DNA from: DSOI01 sp041394885
GTDB taxonomy: Bacteria; Acidobacteriota; Terriglobia; Bryobacterales; Bryobacteraceae
Direction of reading: 5' to 3'
DNA length: 64,000 nucleotides
Assembly (NCBI GenBank): GCA_041394885.1
Contig: JAWKHI010000008.1
Location: 62,001-126,000 of the forward strand
The position numbers and the translations under genes are program-made. The notes under the pieces are model-generated. The model made no database searches, had not been told where the DNA came from, and saw nothing but the letters and a program-made list of their open reading frames with translations. This document shows positions 29,939 to 38,777 of this stretch, piece after piece. Position 1 is the stretch's first letter. Each line of letters starts with the position of its first letter.

Positions 29939-30559
29939 ATGATGAAGACTTTCGCTGCTGCGCTGCTGGTTTGTGTGTCGGCCATGGCCTCCTACAAGGC
30001 CGAACCTGCCGGAGCGCCTCCAAGCGAACTCGACCCCGCGATCGCCGCGGCACTCGAAGCGAAGGGAACCAAGGTCGTAGCCGAAGACGGTAAGACCCTA
30101 TGCGAAATCTGGTGGCGCAAAGAGGTCCCCAAAGGGCCGGAATCGCACGAAGCCGACATGATGTGGAAGACCACCCCCATGTTCAGCGTCATCGGCGCCA
30201 TCCGCTACCCCGAAGAAGGGGCGGATCGCCGTGGCCAGAAGCTCAAAGCTGGCGTCTATACTCTCCGCTTCGCCTTGTTCCCCATCAATGGCGATCACCA
30301 GGGCGTCTCCCCCAACCGTGACTTTCTCATCCTCACCCCCGCGGCCGACGACAAAACCCTCGACCCGCCCGCCAAGTTCGACGACCTTATGAAGATGTCG
30401 CGCAAAGCCTCCGGTACCCCTCACCCCGCCGTGTTGAGCATGTGGATCGTCGAGGGCGATTTCACCCCCGGCATGCAGGAAATCGGCGAGGATCAGGCCC
30501 TGTTTGCCAAGGTCAACGGAACGCAGCTCGGCGTGATTCTGGTCGGCACCGCCGAGTAA
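29939..30559 (+). CDS. Secreted protein of unknown function
   Basis: Start at ATG 29939 (the second ATG at 29942 is equally possible), after AGGAGACA; it begins MMKTFAAALLVCVSAMAS, a signal peptide. About 190 mature residues with KTLCEIWWRKEVPKGPESHE, PEEGADRRGQKLKAGVYTLR and FPINGDHQGVSPNRDF. The GVYTLRF..GDHQG pattern resembles acidobacterial DUF2911-like exported proteins, but this is a weak likeness. Single gene, divergent from the regulator operon. Confidence 0.65.
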   Translation: MMKTFAAALLVCVSAMASYKAEPAGAPPSELDPAIAAALEAKGTKVVAEDGKTLCEIWWRKEVPKGPESHEADMMWKTTPMFSVIGAIRYPEEGADRRGQKLKAGVYTLRFALFPINGDHQGVSPNRDFLILTPAADDKTLDPPAKFDDLMKMSRKASGTPHPAVLSMWIVEGDFTPGMQEIGEDQALFAKVNGTQLGVILVGTAE

Positions 30560-30616
30560 GCCTCGCACGCGCCCATGCGCGCGTCCACGAACTTGTCCCT
30601 GTGATAGTCTGGCGGC

Positions 30617-31708
30617 ATGATTACGCGCCGCCAGATGCTTGGAACCGGCGCGGCCGCACTTTCCGCCGCGCCATCCCCTGCCCCCACCTCCTTCCGCACC
30701 CGTGCGGACTCCATGGCTTGGTTTCGCAACGCCCGCTTCGGCCTCTTCATGCACTACGGCGTCTACTCCCTCCTCGGACGCGGCGAATGGGTGATGCTCC
30801 GCGAAGCCATCCCCGTCCGCGAGTACGCCAAGTTGAGAGACCGCTTCACCGCGGAGCGATTTGACGCCGACAAGATCACCGACATGGCTCTCGCGGCCGG
30901 CATGAAGTACGTCAACATGACCGCGCGCCACCACGACAGCTTCTGTCTCTTCAAAACCGCCCAGACCGAATTCTCCAGCCTCCACGCCCCGGCCCGCCGC
31001 GATCTGATCGGCGAACTCACCAGCGCCTGCCACAAAAAAGGCCTCGGCATCTTCTACTACTATTCCTATGCGCTCGACTGGCGGCACCCCTATTTCTTCT
31101 CGCGCCAAGCTGGCCTCGACTCGAAGAATGCCCCCTGGAACAGCGGTCGGCCTGACTACAAAACCCCCGAGCCCTCCTACCGCTTCCGCAGTGATGCCGA
31201 CTTCGCCAAATACATCGCCTTCGTCCACGCCCAGTTGCGCGAACTGTTGACCCAATACGGTCCCGTCAACGGCATCTGGCTCGACCCCATCATGGGCTTC
31301 TACGCCCGTCCAGACCTCTTCCCCATCGCCGAGACCTACGCCCTCATCCGCAAACTCCAACCCCACTGCCTCATCTGCTTCAAGCAAGGCGCCAACGGCG
31401 ATGAGGACTTCGTCGCCCCCGAGCGCACCCTCGCCGCCCACCGCACCGGCGGCGACGTGGGCCGCAAAGTGTGGGAGTTGAACAAGAACAAACTTCCCGA
31501 GATCTGCGACACCATGCAGGAAAAGATATGGGGTTATCAGAAGGCCGACGACAAAGAACACCGCAATGCCGATTGGGTTGGCAAAGCGCTCGAATACACC
31601 CAATCGATTCGCGGCAATCTGTTATTGAATACGGGTCCTCTTCCCGACGGCTCCATCCATGCCGCCGACGAAGCCACGCTTCGCGAAGTAGGCCGCCGGC
31701 GCGCCTGA
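30617..31708 (+). CDS. GH29 alpha-L-fucosidase
   Basis: 363 residues starting MITRRQMLGTGAAAL, a Tat-type leader. The body matches GH29: WFRNARFGLFMHYGVYS, MKYVNMTARHHDSFCLF (substrate-binding histidines 105-106), and GIWLDP with the expected nucleophile Asp223. The general acid is less conserved in this family and was not assigned. It would release terminal L-fucose from glycans outside the cytoplasm. About 360 residues fits a catalytic domain without an added carbohydrate-binding module. The C-terminal end (DEATLREVGRRRA) is a little short of the usual LREVGKWLKVNGE-type strand, so some tail may be lost. Confidence 0.85.
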   Translation: MITRRQMLGTGAAALSAAPSPAPTSFRTRADSMAWFRNARFGLFMHYGVYSLLGRGEWVMLREAIPVREYAKLRDRFTAERFDADKITDMALAAGMKYVNMTARHHDSFCLFKTAQTEFSSLHAPARRDLIGELTSACHKKGLGIFYYYSYALDWRHPYFFSRQAGLDSKNAPWNSGRPDYKTPEPSYRFRSDADFAKYIAFVHAQLRELLTQYGPVNGIWLDPIMGFYARPDLFPIAETYALIRKLQPHCLICFKQGANGDEDFVAPERTLAAHRTGGDVGRKVWELNKNKLPEICDTMQEKIWGYQKADDKEHRNADWVGKALEYTQSIRGNLLLNTGPLPDGSIHAADEATLREVGRRRA

Positions 31709-31718
31709 CCCCGATTCC

Positions 31719-32780
31719 TTAGCTTCGGAAATCGGCGATCACTCCGGCAATCGCCGCCGCGGACTCCACCGTGTAGTTCCAACGGCCCATCGTCGCCTGC
31801 GCGATTTCGCGGCGCGCGTTGGCGTCGTGCCCGGGGGCCGCCCGAAAACTCAGCGTGATGTTATGCCGCCGCGAAAGTTCAGCCAGCAGCGGCAGGTCCT
31901 CCGGACGATAGCGCGGCGCCAGCAACTGCACCGTACGCCCGCCCTCGCGCAGCGCCGCCAACACCGCGGCCGGATCCTCCGGCGCCACCAGTTCATACGC
32001 GAACGCACGTCCCAGCCCGGCGCGCATCTTCTCCACCCGGATCAGATCCATCAACTCTTCATGCGCGGTCACGCTCAGTCCGGCCGCGATATATCGCGAG
32101 TACGCCAGCTTGCCCAGCACCTGTTCCTTCGCTTCAATCGCGGTGGCCGCGCTGAACCCGTACCGCCAGCCTGCTCGGATGGCGCCCCAAAGGCACGCCT
32201 CGTAGGGCGCCTGAAATGCCGCGAAATTGACGCCCGTCGTCTTCAATGCCTGCGCGTAGTGCTCGAACGCGAGCGGGATCTCCGCCGCCGGATCCTCCGG
32301 CGCCAGCGTTACCGACGGCAGCGCGCCATGCGGCCGCGGCAGAAACGCCGGGTCCACCTGCTCGGCGAAAGTCCGCACCGCCTCCGTATCGCCGTAGCCG
32401 AACGGAATCGCGTTCACCACCACCTCCCGCCCGGCGCCGGGACGCATCCGGCCGATCAGCATCGCCTTGGGAAACAGTCCGCTGGCCGGGGCCGAAGCTG
32501 GCGCCATCCGCAGCAGCAGCGGTGTCTGCCGATTGTGGCTCAGCCCGTCGACAGCGATGTAAAAGGTGCCGTTGTGCACCGGATCGGCTTGCAGCGATCC
32601 CCAAAACGGACGAATGCTTTCGAGCTCGAGCGCGGCGGCCCGGGCCGCCAGGCGCTTCCGCACCTCGTCGGTGAGGGCCCGCCCCTCCGACTGTTGAAAA
32701 ACGGCGTCGGCAAGCGCCGCCGCCTCACTGGCCCGAACGGGCAGTTCAAGCGGTATCGTGGACAGCGGTGTTGTGGACAA
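31719..32780 (-). CDS. Conserved-looking protein of unknown function
   Basis: 353 residues, no signal peptide. It overlaps the end of galU by 35 bases and so is probably translated with it. Alternating helix/strand pattern with RKRLAARAAALELESIRPFW, FGYGDTEAVRTFAEQVDP, GVNFAAFQAPYEACLWGAIR and LSRRHNITLSFRAAPGHDAN suggests an alpha/beta-barrel-like enzyme fold. I do not recognise the family. Position after galU hints at nucleotide-sugar or envelope carbohydrate metabolism, but that is context only. Confidence 0.6.
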   Translation of the reverse strand: MSTTPLSTIPLELPVRASEAAALADAVFQQSEGRALTDEVRKRLAARAAALELESIRPFWGSLQADPVHNGTFYIAVDGLSHNRQTPLLLRMAPASAPASGLFPKAMLIGRMRPGAGREVVVNAIPFGYGDTEAVRTFAEQVDPAFLPRPHGALPSVTLAPEDPAAEIPLAFEHYAQALKTTGVNFAAFQAPYEACLWGAIRAGWRYGFSAATAIEAKEQVLGKLAYSRYIAAGLSVTAHEELMDLIRVEKMRAGLGRAFAYELVAPEDPAAVLAALREGGRTVQLLAPRYRPEDLPLLAELSRRHNITLSFRAAPGHDANARREIAQATMGRWNYTVESAAAIAGVIADFRS

Positions 32781-33690
32781 GGACGCGATCTCCCGTACTC
32801 GTTGAGTCGAGCTTCAGGCTCTTCAAATAGTCTCGAAAGCTGTCGCCGAGGTCCGGCCGGCGCAGCGCGAACTCTACGGTCGCTTGCAGAAAGCCCAGCT
32901 TGTCGCCCGCGTCAAACCGCTTGCCCTCGAAACGGTAGCCGTAAATCGGCCGGTTCCGCAGCAGGTGACGCAAGCCGTCGGTCAATTGGATTTCGCCCAC
33001 CGCGCCAGGGCCCGTCGCATCGATGGAATCGAAGATCTCCGGCACCAGGATGTAGCGCCCGATGATCGCCAGGTTCGACGGCGCGTCCTTAGCTTTCGGT
33101 TTTTCCACGAGATTGCGGATCCGGTACAGGCGGTTCTTCGCGCCATTGTGATCCACCGGCTCCGCGTCCACCACCCCGTAGGCCGAGATGTTCTCCTTGG
33201 GCACTTCCATCAGCGCCACCACGCTCGCGCCGTAGAACTCGTAGATGTCGAGCATCTGGCGCAGGCACGGAACCTCGGCGTCGATGATGTCGTCGGAGAG
33301 CACCACCGAAAACGGCTCCTTGCCGATCAGATCGCGCGCCCGAAGCACGGCATGCCCCAGCCCGAGTGCCTCCTTCTGGCGCACGTAGGCGATATCGATC
33401 ATGTCGGAAATATCGCGGACCAATTGCAGCAAGTCGGTCTTGCGCTTGGTTTCGAGCAGATTCTCGAGCTCGAAGCTCTTGTCGAAATGATCCTCGATCG
33501 CGGTCTTGCCGCGGCCGGTGACGACGACGATGTTCTTCAATCCGGACTGGATGGCTTCTTCCACTCCATACTGGATGAGCGGTTTGTCCACCAGCGGGAG
33601 CATTTCTTTGGGGAGCGACTTCGTGGCGGGAAGGAATCGCGTGCCGAGTCCGGCGGCGGGGAAAACGGCTTTCCTGACCTTTTGAATCAT
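32746..33690 (-). CDS. galU: UTP--glucose-1-phosphate uridylyltransferase
   Basis: 314 residues from ATG 33690 (preceded by GGGAG); an upstream extension to 33801 lacks family similarity. Signature nucleotide-binding loop AVFPAAGLGTRFLPATKSLP, then PLIQYGVEEAI, GHAVLRA, SVVLSDDIID, FYGASVVALMEVP and EKPKAKDAPSNLAIIGRYI, and the LTDGLRHLL segment. It makes UDP-glucose from UTP and glucose-1-phosphate in the cytoplasm for envelope polysaccharide and trehalose pathways. The 5' third and upstream region are duplicated at 37531-38000. Confidence 0.95.
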   Translation of the reverse strand: MIQKVRKAVFPAAGLGTRFLPATKSLPKEMLPLVDKPLIQYGVEEAIQSGLKNIVVVTGRGKTAIEDHFDKSFELENLLETKRKTDLLQLVRDISDMIDIAYVRQKEALGLGHAVLRARDLIGKEPFSVVLSDDIIDAEVPCLRQMLDIYEFYGASVVALMEVPKENISAYGVVDAEPVDHNGAKNRLYRIRNLVEKPKAKDAPSNLAIIGRYILVPEIFDSIDATGPGAVGEIQLTDGLRHLLRNRPIYGYRFEGKRFDAGDKLGFLQATVEFALRRPDLGDSFRDYLKSLKLDSTSTGDRVLVHNTAVHDTA

Positions 33691-34173
33691 TAGACTTAAC
33701 TCCCATTGTAGAGGAGGGAGCGTGACAGTGCCGTGAACGGGTGGGGATGAGCGGTACTGGGAGAACTGCATCGGGCGCGTGCCGACGGGCGAGTGCTGCA
33801 AAATTCCCCGCCAGCGCGCAATCCCGTCCGTGTCACGTGTATCTGTGAGAGGCGCTAGGCTTCCCGTTGTTCTGCGCCCCCGAGTACTTGTAGTTCAGGT
33901 CCACCCCCGCTCCCCGGCGCATACGGCTCGCTCGCGCGCTTCGGCGCTAATCCAGTCACTCCAGCTTTCGAACTTCCTTGACACTTGAAAGCACGTTGTT
34001 CAAGTCTTTTAGCCATTCTCGCGGAGAGACCACTCTTCGGAATGAAACCGTAGCACGAACACGACCGGGTCACCAGTCTGTTCTCAAGCAAGCTGAGCCT
34101 GAGGCGGGGTCCGGATTCTCACACAAGATGAGCCTGAAGTGTTAGCAGGCGGGATGCTGGGGATTGATCGTCA
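33691..34173. other. galU upstream region and IS-end-like direct repeats
   Basis: No gene is seen. The first ~140 bases (33691-33830) are the galU leader, which has a diverged copy at 37872-38000. Further right, TGAGCCTGA recurs at 34094, 34129 and 34195, the last inside the transposase remnant. Such repeats are typical subterminal transposase-binding sites at an IS end. Confidence 0.5.
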
Positions 34174-34666
34174 GCATGGACGATTCAAAATGGATGAGCC
34201 TGAAGGAAATACGGGCGTTTCTGGCTGGAGCTGGGCCGGTGGAATTTGCGGCACAGGAACGCGCCGGGATTTACCGTTGGGTGGGACGGGTGTTGGTGCA
34301 GTATAAGTATGGGTCGCGGGCAAGCCCGAGAAAGGTTTGCTGCGGCGCTACGTGGCCAAGATGACGGGCTTGAGCCGGGCGCAAGTGACGCGGTTGATCA
34401 CGGCCTACAAGACGACCGGGCGGGTTGGCGCCCCTGAGTACAAACGACATCGCTTCGCCACCTGCGACACGTCGAACGATGTGACGCTGCTGGCGTACGT
34501 GGATAAAGCGCACGGGAACCTGAGCGGCCCGGCCACGGCACGCAACTTGCAGCGGTAATACGAACAGTACGGCATTGCGGCGTATGCTCGATTAGCCAAC
34601 ATCAGTTCGGCACAGATCTATCGATTGCGGGCGACCGCGGCCTACCGCAACAGCAATACAACATGA
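34174..34666 (+). pseudogene. Remnant of an integrase-type transposase (N-terminal helix-turn-helix part)
   Basis: ATG 34174 opens MDDSKWMSLKEIRAFLAG; the frame is lost near 34320 and continues one frame over with RRYVAKMTGLSRAQVTRLIT, KRHRFATCDTSNDVTLLAYV and NLSGPATARNLQR, then an in-frame TAA at 34556 and more homology (YARLANISSAQIYRLR) to 34666. This is the N-terminal, DNA-binding part of a DDE integrase-type IS transposase common in soil bacteria. The catalytic core is missing, so it cannot transpose. Confidence 0.7.
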
Positions 34667-34697
34667 GTTCTCTCTTTCCGCTGGCCACCCGGCCAGC

Positions 34698-34961
34698 TCA
34701 GCATCGCGGTTTCTGCGGCCAACGAAATCTCATCTCGGGTTTCGCCCAGATTGCCCGACTGTCGTCCAGGTAGAGCGACGGGTTCTCTTGTTGCCGGCAG
34801 GTCCATTCGTAACGAACCACTTCCCACGAGCCGTCGTCACGCTGGACTTCGATCAGCTCGCCCGCGTGGACCGGCTCACCGGCCAAGTAATGGCGAAGGC
34901 CTCCGGCTTCCAGGCGCACTTCGAAACTCTCCCTGGCAGGCATCGCGATCAATTTTCCCAT
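34698..34961 (-). CDS. Small DUF5348-like protein
   Basis: 87 residues from ATG 34961 (MGKLIAMPARESFEVRLEAG) with EPVHAGELIEVQRDDGSWEV and YEWTCRQQENPSLYLDD. This is the compact pattern of a small cytoplasmic family (DUF5348-like) often found near toxin-antitoxin genes and mobile DNA. Function unknown. It is divergent from the antitoxin gene at 35023, with 61 bases between the two starts. Confidence 0.55.
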   Translation of the reverse strand: MGKLIAMPARESFEVRLEAGGLRHYLAGEPVHAGELIEVQRDDGSWEVVRYEWTCRQQENPSLYLDDSRAIWAKPEMRFRWPQKPRC

Positions 34962-35005
34962 TCGCTGGCGTCCCGCTCCAGCCTCCTTGCTGCAACAGTC
35001 AATTT

Positions 35006-35020
35006 CATGTAAATTACATG
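35006..35020. promoter_or_regulatory. Palindrome before the antitoxin start, probable operator
   Basis: CATGTAAATTACATG is a perfect inverted repeat (7-base arms, one central base) ending two bases before the antitoxin ATG. Antitoxins of the Phd/YefM class repress their own operon by binding such palindromes. Here the site also overlaps the ribosome-binding region, so binding at RNA level would not be needed for tight shut-off. Inferred from position and symmetry only. Confidence 0.55.
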
Positions 35021-35022
35021 GT

Positions 35023-35316
35023 ATGGCAGTGCAGCTCTCCGACATCCATTCGCTCAGTGAATTCCAGCGCAACACCCGCGAGCACATCCAACACCTGAAG
35101 CAATCCGGAAAGCCTCTCGTCCTCACGGTCAACGGGCAAGCTGAGGTTGTCGTGCAGAGCGCCGAGGCATATCAGAAGCTTCTCGATGATCAGGAACTCC
35201 TGGAGAGTATTCGCGGCATCAGCCGCGGCCTGGAACAGGCCAAGCGCGGTGAGGGCCGTCCGATGCGCGAATTCCTGGAGAGCCTCGCCAAAGAGCGCGG
35301 AATCAAGCTCAGGTGA
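35023..35316 (+). CDS. Antitoxin of the Phd/YefM family
   Basis: 97 residues from ATG 35023 (MAVQLSDIHSLSEFQRNTRE). The Phd/YefM fold is shown by SLSEFQRNTREHIQHLKQSG and KPLVLTVNGQAEVVVQSAEA; the C-terminal tail (LEQAKRGEGRPMREFLESLA) would wrap the toxin. Its stop overlaps the toxin GTG start by four bases (GTGA). An upstream in-frame ATG at 34987 would read through the palindrome and is less likely. Confidence 0.85.
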   Translation: MAVQLSDIHSLSEFQRNTREHIQHLKQSGKPLVLTVNGQAEVVVQSAEAYQKLLDDQELLESIRGISRGLEQAKRGEGRPMREFLESLAKERGIKLR

Positions 35317-35636
35317 AGACATTTGAGGTCATCGTCACACCGGAGGCGCAAGCAGGAATCCAAGAGTCCTTCCTGTACATCCATGAACGTTCTCCGCTGA
35401 ACGCCGACCGCTGGCTTCATAGCTTATACGACAAGATTGACTCCTTGGAGCGCTTTCCCGAACGGTACCCATACGCCAGGGAGCGGGAGTACCTTGAAGA
35501 GGATCTGCGGCAGCTCGTCTACAATTCTCACCGCGTGGTCTTCTACGTGGACAAGGCGAAAAGCACTGTGTTCGTCCTCTATCTCCGCCACGAGAAGCGA
35601 CGTGCTGTCGGCGAGCCGGAGGAAAGCGATGAATAA
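35313..35636 (+). CDS. RelE/ParE-family toxin
   Basis: 107 residues from GTG 35313 (MKTFEVIVTPEAQAGIQESF). The pattern FEVIVTPEAQ, then LYDKIDSLERFPERYPYARE, VYNSHRVVFYVD and VFVLYLRHEKRR is the RelE/ParE fold. Members either cleave ribosome-bound mRNA or poison gyrase; this sequence alone does not decide. It forms a translationally coupled pair with the antitoxin. It lies in an accessory region full of IS remnants. Confidence 0.85.
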   Translation: MKTFEVIVTPEAQAGIQESFLYIHERSPLNADRWLHSLYDKIDSLERFPERYPYAREREYLEEDLRQLVYNSHRVVFYVDKAKSTVFVLYLRHEKRRAVGEPEESDE

Positions 35637-36093
35637 GTGAGAACGAGCACGAAAGCGCGATACCATACCCGCCATTCGCCGCGGTATCGAAACTTCATCC
35701 ACACCACCCGACCCTCCCCGTCGTAGGACCAATGCGTGTCCGCCGCATCGCTATTTGGATACCAAAGAGTGCAAAAGCGGCCAATCCATTCTGTTCAAGT
35801 GCACCCGCCGCTGTTCGGTGATCTTGTTCATGCCGCCCGTATCGGACTCGGCGCTCAGCAAACGCTACTGGTGTTCATCGGATGCTTACAATAGGCAGGC
35901 CAAACTCAGTGATGCACCGCCTGCGCCCCATCGTCAGTAGTCCTCAGTCCCGGGGACGGTCGTCTCTCGGCAAATACCAACCGAACTGTGTTGTTCGTCA
36001 GTAGAGTCACGGCGGGTAAGTCTATCGCCGCGGGCTGATGGACAATCTGATATTCGAAGACTACTTTTAGTTTCTTGCCTTGGCACTGTGAAC
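35637..36093. other. Non-coding stretch between toxin gene and IS630 element
   Basis: No convincing gene on either strand. A loose inverted repeat (CGATACC near 35656 and GGTATCG near 35682) follows the toxin stop but has no T-run and a 17-base loop, so I do not call it a terminator. It probably consists of eroded mobile DNA. Confidence 0.4.
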
Positions 36094-37214
36094 TAGTGGC
36101 CCGTCACAGCGAGTTCGTTAGCATGCGATGCGCCGTGACGGGTCATTGTATTTCCATTTGATCGGACGTGCGACCTTGGAGTAGGCGCGAATGAATCGCA
36201 TCAACTTTCTGGCCAGATCAGCGACCGAATGAAAGACTCCGCGCGCAATCACTTCGCGTTCGAGGCGTGCGAACCAGATCTCGACCTGATTGAGCCAAGA
36301 CGAGTAAGTCGGCGTGAAATGAAGCCGCACATTCGGATGCTGTTCCAGGAACGCGGCGACGGTCTTGGTCTTGTGCGCCGACAGGTTGTCCAGAATGACA
36401 TGAATCTCCTGTTGCGGCCGGCAGCCGCCGACAATCTGCTCGAGGAACTCAACAAACTCGGCGCTGGTATGGCGTGCCGCCGTCTTACCCTGCACTTTGC
36501 CGGTCTGCACGTCAAGAGCGGCAAACAGGGAGAGCGTGCCATGCCGGTAATATTCGAAGCCGTGGCGCTCCAGACGTCCCGGCGATAGTGGCAGCACCGG
36601 ATCGAGCCGGTCCAGGGCTTGAATCGCCGTCTTTTCATCGACACAGAATACGGCGGCGTGTTGCGGTGGATTCAGATACAGTCCGATGATGTCGGCGGCT
36701 TTCGTTTCAAAATCGGGGCCGTTAGCCATGTGGCGTTCCAGCCGATGTGGTTTACGTTGGCTTGCACCAGGATCCGTTGCACTGAATCCTTGCTGACCCC
36801 GAACTGCTTGGCCAGCTTGCGGCAGGACCAGTGGGTGGAGCCATCGCGGGGGCCATTCTTGATCGCGGTGAGAATTTTGGCTTGCAATCGCGGCGTGCGC
36901 ACTGATGGTGTTTGTCCCGGATGCCGCTGTGCCACTAGGCCGTCGATGCGGTCCTTCAGGAAGCGGGCCTTCCAACGGGAAATCGTGGGCGCGGTGGTAT
37001 CCAATCCTTTTTCAATCTCACGATAGGTTCGTCCCTGTGCCAGCCAGAGGATCATTTTGGCCTTCGAGACATCCGTAGCCGGCAGGGTACGCGATTGCGA
37101 CATGGCCTCCAACTCGGTCTGCTCTTCAGCGCTCAGGCTCACTGGTTCCGCATGGAAAGGCATACCAGAAGGACGCTACTCGCATGCTAATAGTTACTCA
37201 GCGACAGGCCACTA
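36094..37214 (-). mobile_element. IS630-family insertion sequence, complete ends
   Basis: The ends are imperfect inverted repeats: GTGGCCCGTCAC...TTAGCATGCGA from 36096 and the reverse complement of ...TCGCATGCTAA...GACAGGCCAC ending at 37212, about 22 of 33 positions identical. Each is flanked by TA (36094-36095 and 37213-37214), the target duplication expected for IS630/Tc1-mariner elements. The body is 1117 bp and holds one transposase on the minus strand. Both ends are intact, so the insertion is recent or still mobilisable in trans. Confidence 0.85.
36118..37163 (-). pseudogene. IS630-family transposase in two frames
   Basis: The N-terminal frame (37163 to about 36755) holds two helix-turn-helix modules (GRTYREIEKGLDTTAPTISR, LAKQFGVSKDSVQRIL). 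The C-terminal frame (about 36760 to 36118) holds the DDE core: Asp in VFCVDEKTAIQALDR, Asp in HVILDNLSAHKTKT, Glu in SSWLNQVEIWFARLE. They join at VQANV / KPHRLERHMAN, where one A appears to be missing in GTAAACC. No canonical slippery heptamer is seen, so this is an ordinary indel (mutation or sequencing error) rather than an obvious programmed shift. Confidence 0.85.
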
Positions 37215-37530
37215 GACATGGAGAGCTCAGGTGCTTGGCAGTCAGGTTGCCTAAAGCTCGGTGCCGCGCCGCAACTGCCACGTGTATCGCGCGCCCCTCC
37301 GGCGATATTTCAAATTCGGCCGTCACTGTAGCCTCAGTGTCGTTCCCAAACCATTCTCGATCCAATCCATCCGTCGTTCGGGGATCTCAAACTTAGTTGC
37401 ACACTCCATCACTCCGCACTCCCCCAGCGTCCGCCGGCATGCTACTGAGCACAGGGAGACGGCTAAAGTGGACAGAGATAACACGACAATTCTGCGCGTC
37501 ATAGCACGTCATACTCATCGTGTGTTTGAC
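37215..37530. other. Non-coding stretch between IS630 and the galU duplicate
   Basis: About 315 bases with no reading frame of protein character and no repeat shared with the rest of the window that I could find. Confidence 0.4.
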
Positions 37531-38000
37531 GCGTGCCCCAGCCCGAGTGCCTCCTTCTGGCGCACGTAGGCGATATCGATCATGTCGGAAATATCGCGGA
37601 CCAATTGCAGCAAATCGGTCTTGCGCTTGGTTTCGAGCAGATTCTCGAGCTCGAAGCTCTTGTCGAAATGATCCTCGATCGCGGTCTTGCCGCGGCCGGT
37701 GACGACGACGATATTCTTCAATCCGGACTGGATGGCTTCTTCCACTCCATACTGGATTAGCGGTTTGTCCACCAGCGGGAGCATTTCTTTGGGGAGCGAC
37801 TTCGTGGCGGGAAGGAATCGCGTGCCGAGTCCGGCGGCGGGGAAAACGGCTTTCCTAACCTTTTGAATCATTAGACTTAACTCCCATTGCAGAGGAGGGA
37901 GCGTGACAGTGCGGTGACGGACGGGGATGGGCGGTACTGGGAGAACCGCATCGGACGGGCGCCGGCGGGCGCGTGCTGCAAACCTCCCCACCGGCGCCCA
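37531..38000 (-). pseudogene. Duplicated 5' fragment of galU with its leader
   Basis: From ATG 37871 leftward to about 37531 the sequence is almost identical to the first ~113 codons of galU (AVFPAAGLGTRFLPATKSLP to EALGLGHA), then homology ends abruptly in unrelated DNA. Rightward of the ATG the leader (37872 to about 38000) is clearly related to the galU leader (33691-33830) but has diverged far more than the coding part. The piece cannot encode an active enzyme, since the catalytic and sugar-binding parts are missing. Confidence 0.85.
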
Positions 38001-38112
38001 GCGTCCTGCTGTCCGTGTACCCGTATCCGTGCAAAGTGCTAGCGAGCAGTCTTCTCTTGATTCGCACACATCGCAGGCACCTCCAACAATCGCGCAAGGT
38101 CCTGATTGTCAA

Positions 38113-38777
38113 TTAGATGCGTTCGCCAGACCAGATGAGCGAAGTGGCCAGACATCAGGCGTGGTTCATCCTCCGTGCGTATCGCCGGAACTCGAGGTTT
38201 CCATTGCAGAGGTCAGAGACGAGGTCGCCGACTTTGGCCAGCGAGTCCAAGCCGGTCAGGGACGGGACTTCATCAGCCAAGCTGCCCCGACGTTCGCCGA
38301 TCCGCATGTAGGAAAGCCGGTTTGGGAGCACCACTCCAGGCGACACTAGCTATGAGAATCCCAGGGTGCCGGTGATTCGGGGATCGATTTCGCACGACTT
38401 GGCCATCAGCGTTCCGCCGGCGCACTACTGTTGCCTCTTCGCCGATATGGAAATCGTAGAGAGTCAACTTCACTCCCACCTTGGCACCGCTGCACACTGT
38501 TCACGTCGGTGGGATATGTGGCGAGCGGCGGCCATGAGGCAACCGTTCTGTCCTGTTTGTCGAGGGCTGGCTGCGGGATGGTTGAGTCCGAAGGCTGCAC
38601 CTGCTCTTGCACACGATGTCCTGTCAATGCCCAGGTTATCGCTGCCGTGAGAGAGCTCTTGCCGCTCTCATTGGGACCTTCTAGGCAGATGCTCTGGGCG
38701 TTGGGTTCGTAGCCGAACCGCTGTCTCGAAGACGTATTGAGCCCACCGAATCCGTATGTTTCGATTTTCGGGTCGTC
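38113..38777 (-). pseudogene. Remnant of an SMC/RecF-like AAA ATPase
   Basis: On the minus strand YGFGGLNTSSRQRF is followed by CLEGPNESGKSSLTAAITWA, a Walker A loop (GPNESGKSS) of the ABC/SMC type in which the P-loop follows a short N-terminal strand. Homology continues in other frames (KLTLYDFHIGEEATVVRRRN, then RIGERRGSLADEVPSLTGLD) to about 38113. The 5' end is cut by the ISL3-like transposase and the 3' end, with Walker B and signature motifs, is absent. Possibly part of a lost defence or DNA-repair gene. Confidence 0.55.

Noticed and set aside
31719..32780. Assignment of the gene after galU to a named enzyme
   Set aside because: No motif strong enough to name a family; left as unknown.
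35656..35688. Terminator or integron attC-like site after the toxin gene
   Set aside because: Only a 7-base stem with a long loop, no T-run, and no RYYYAAC-type ends.
36740..36770. Programmed frameshift in the IS630 transposase
   Set aside because: No slippery heptamer or stimulatory hairpin is obvious; an ordinary one-base loss fits.
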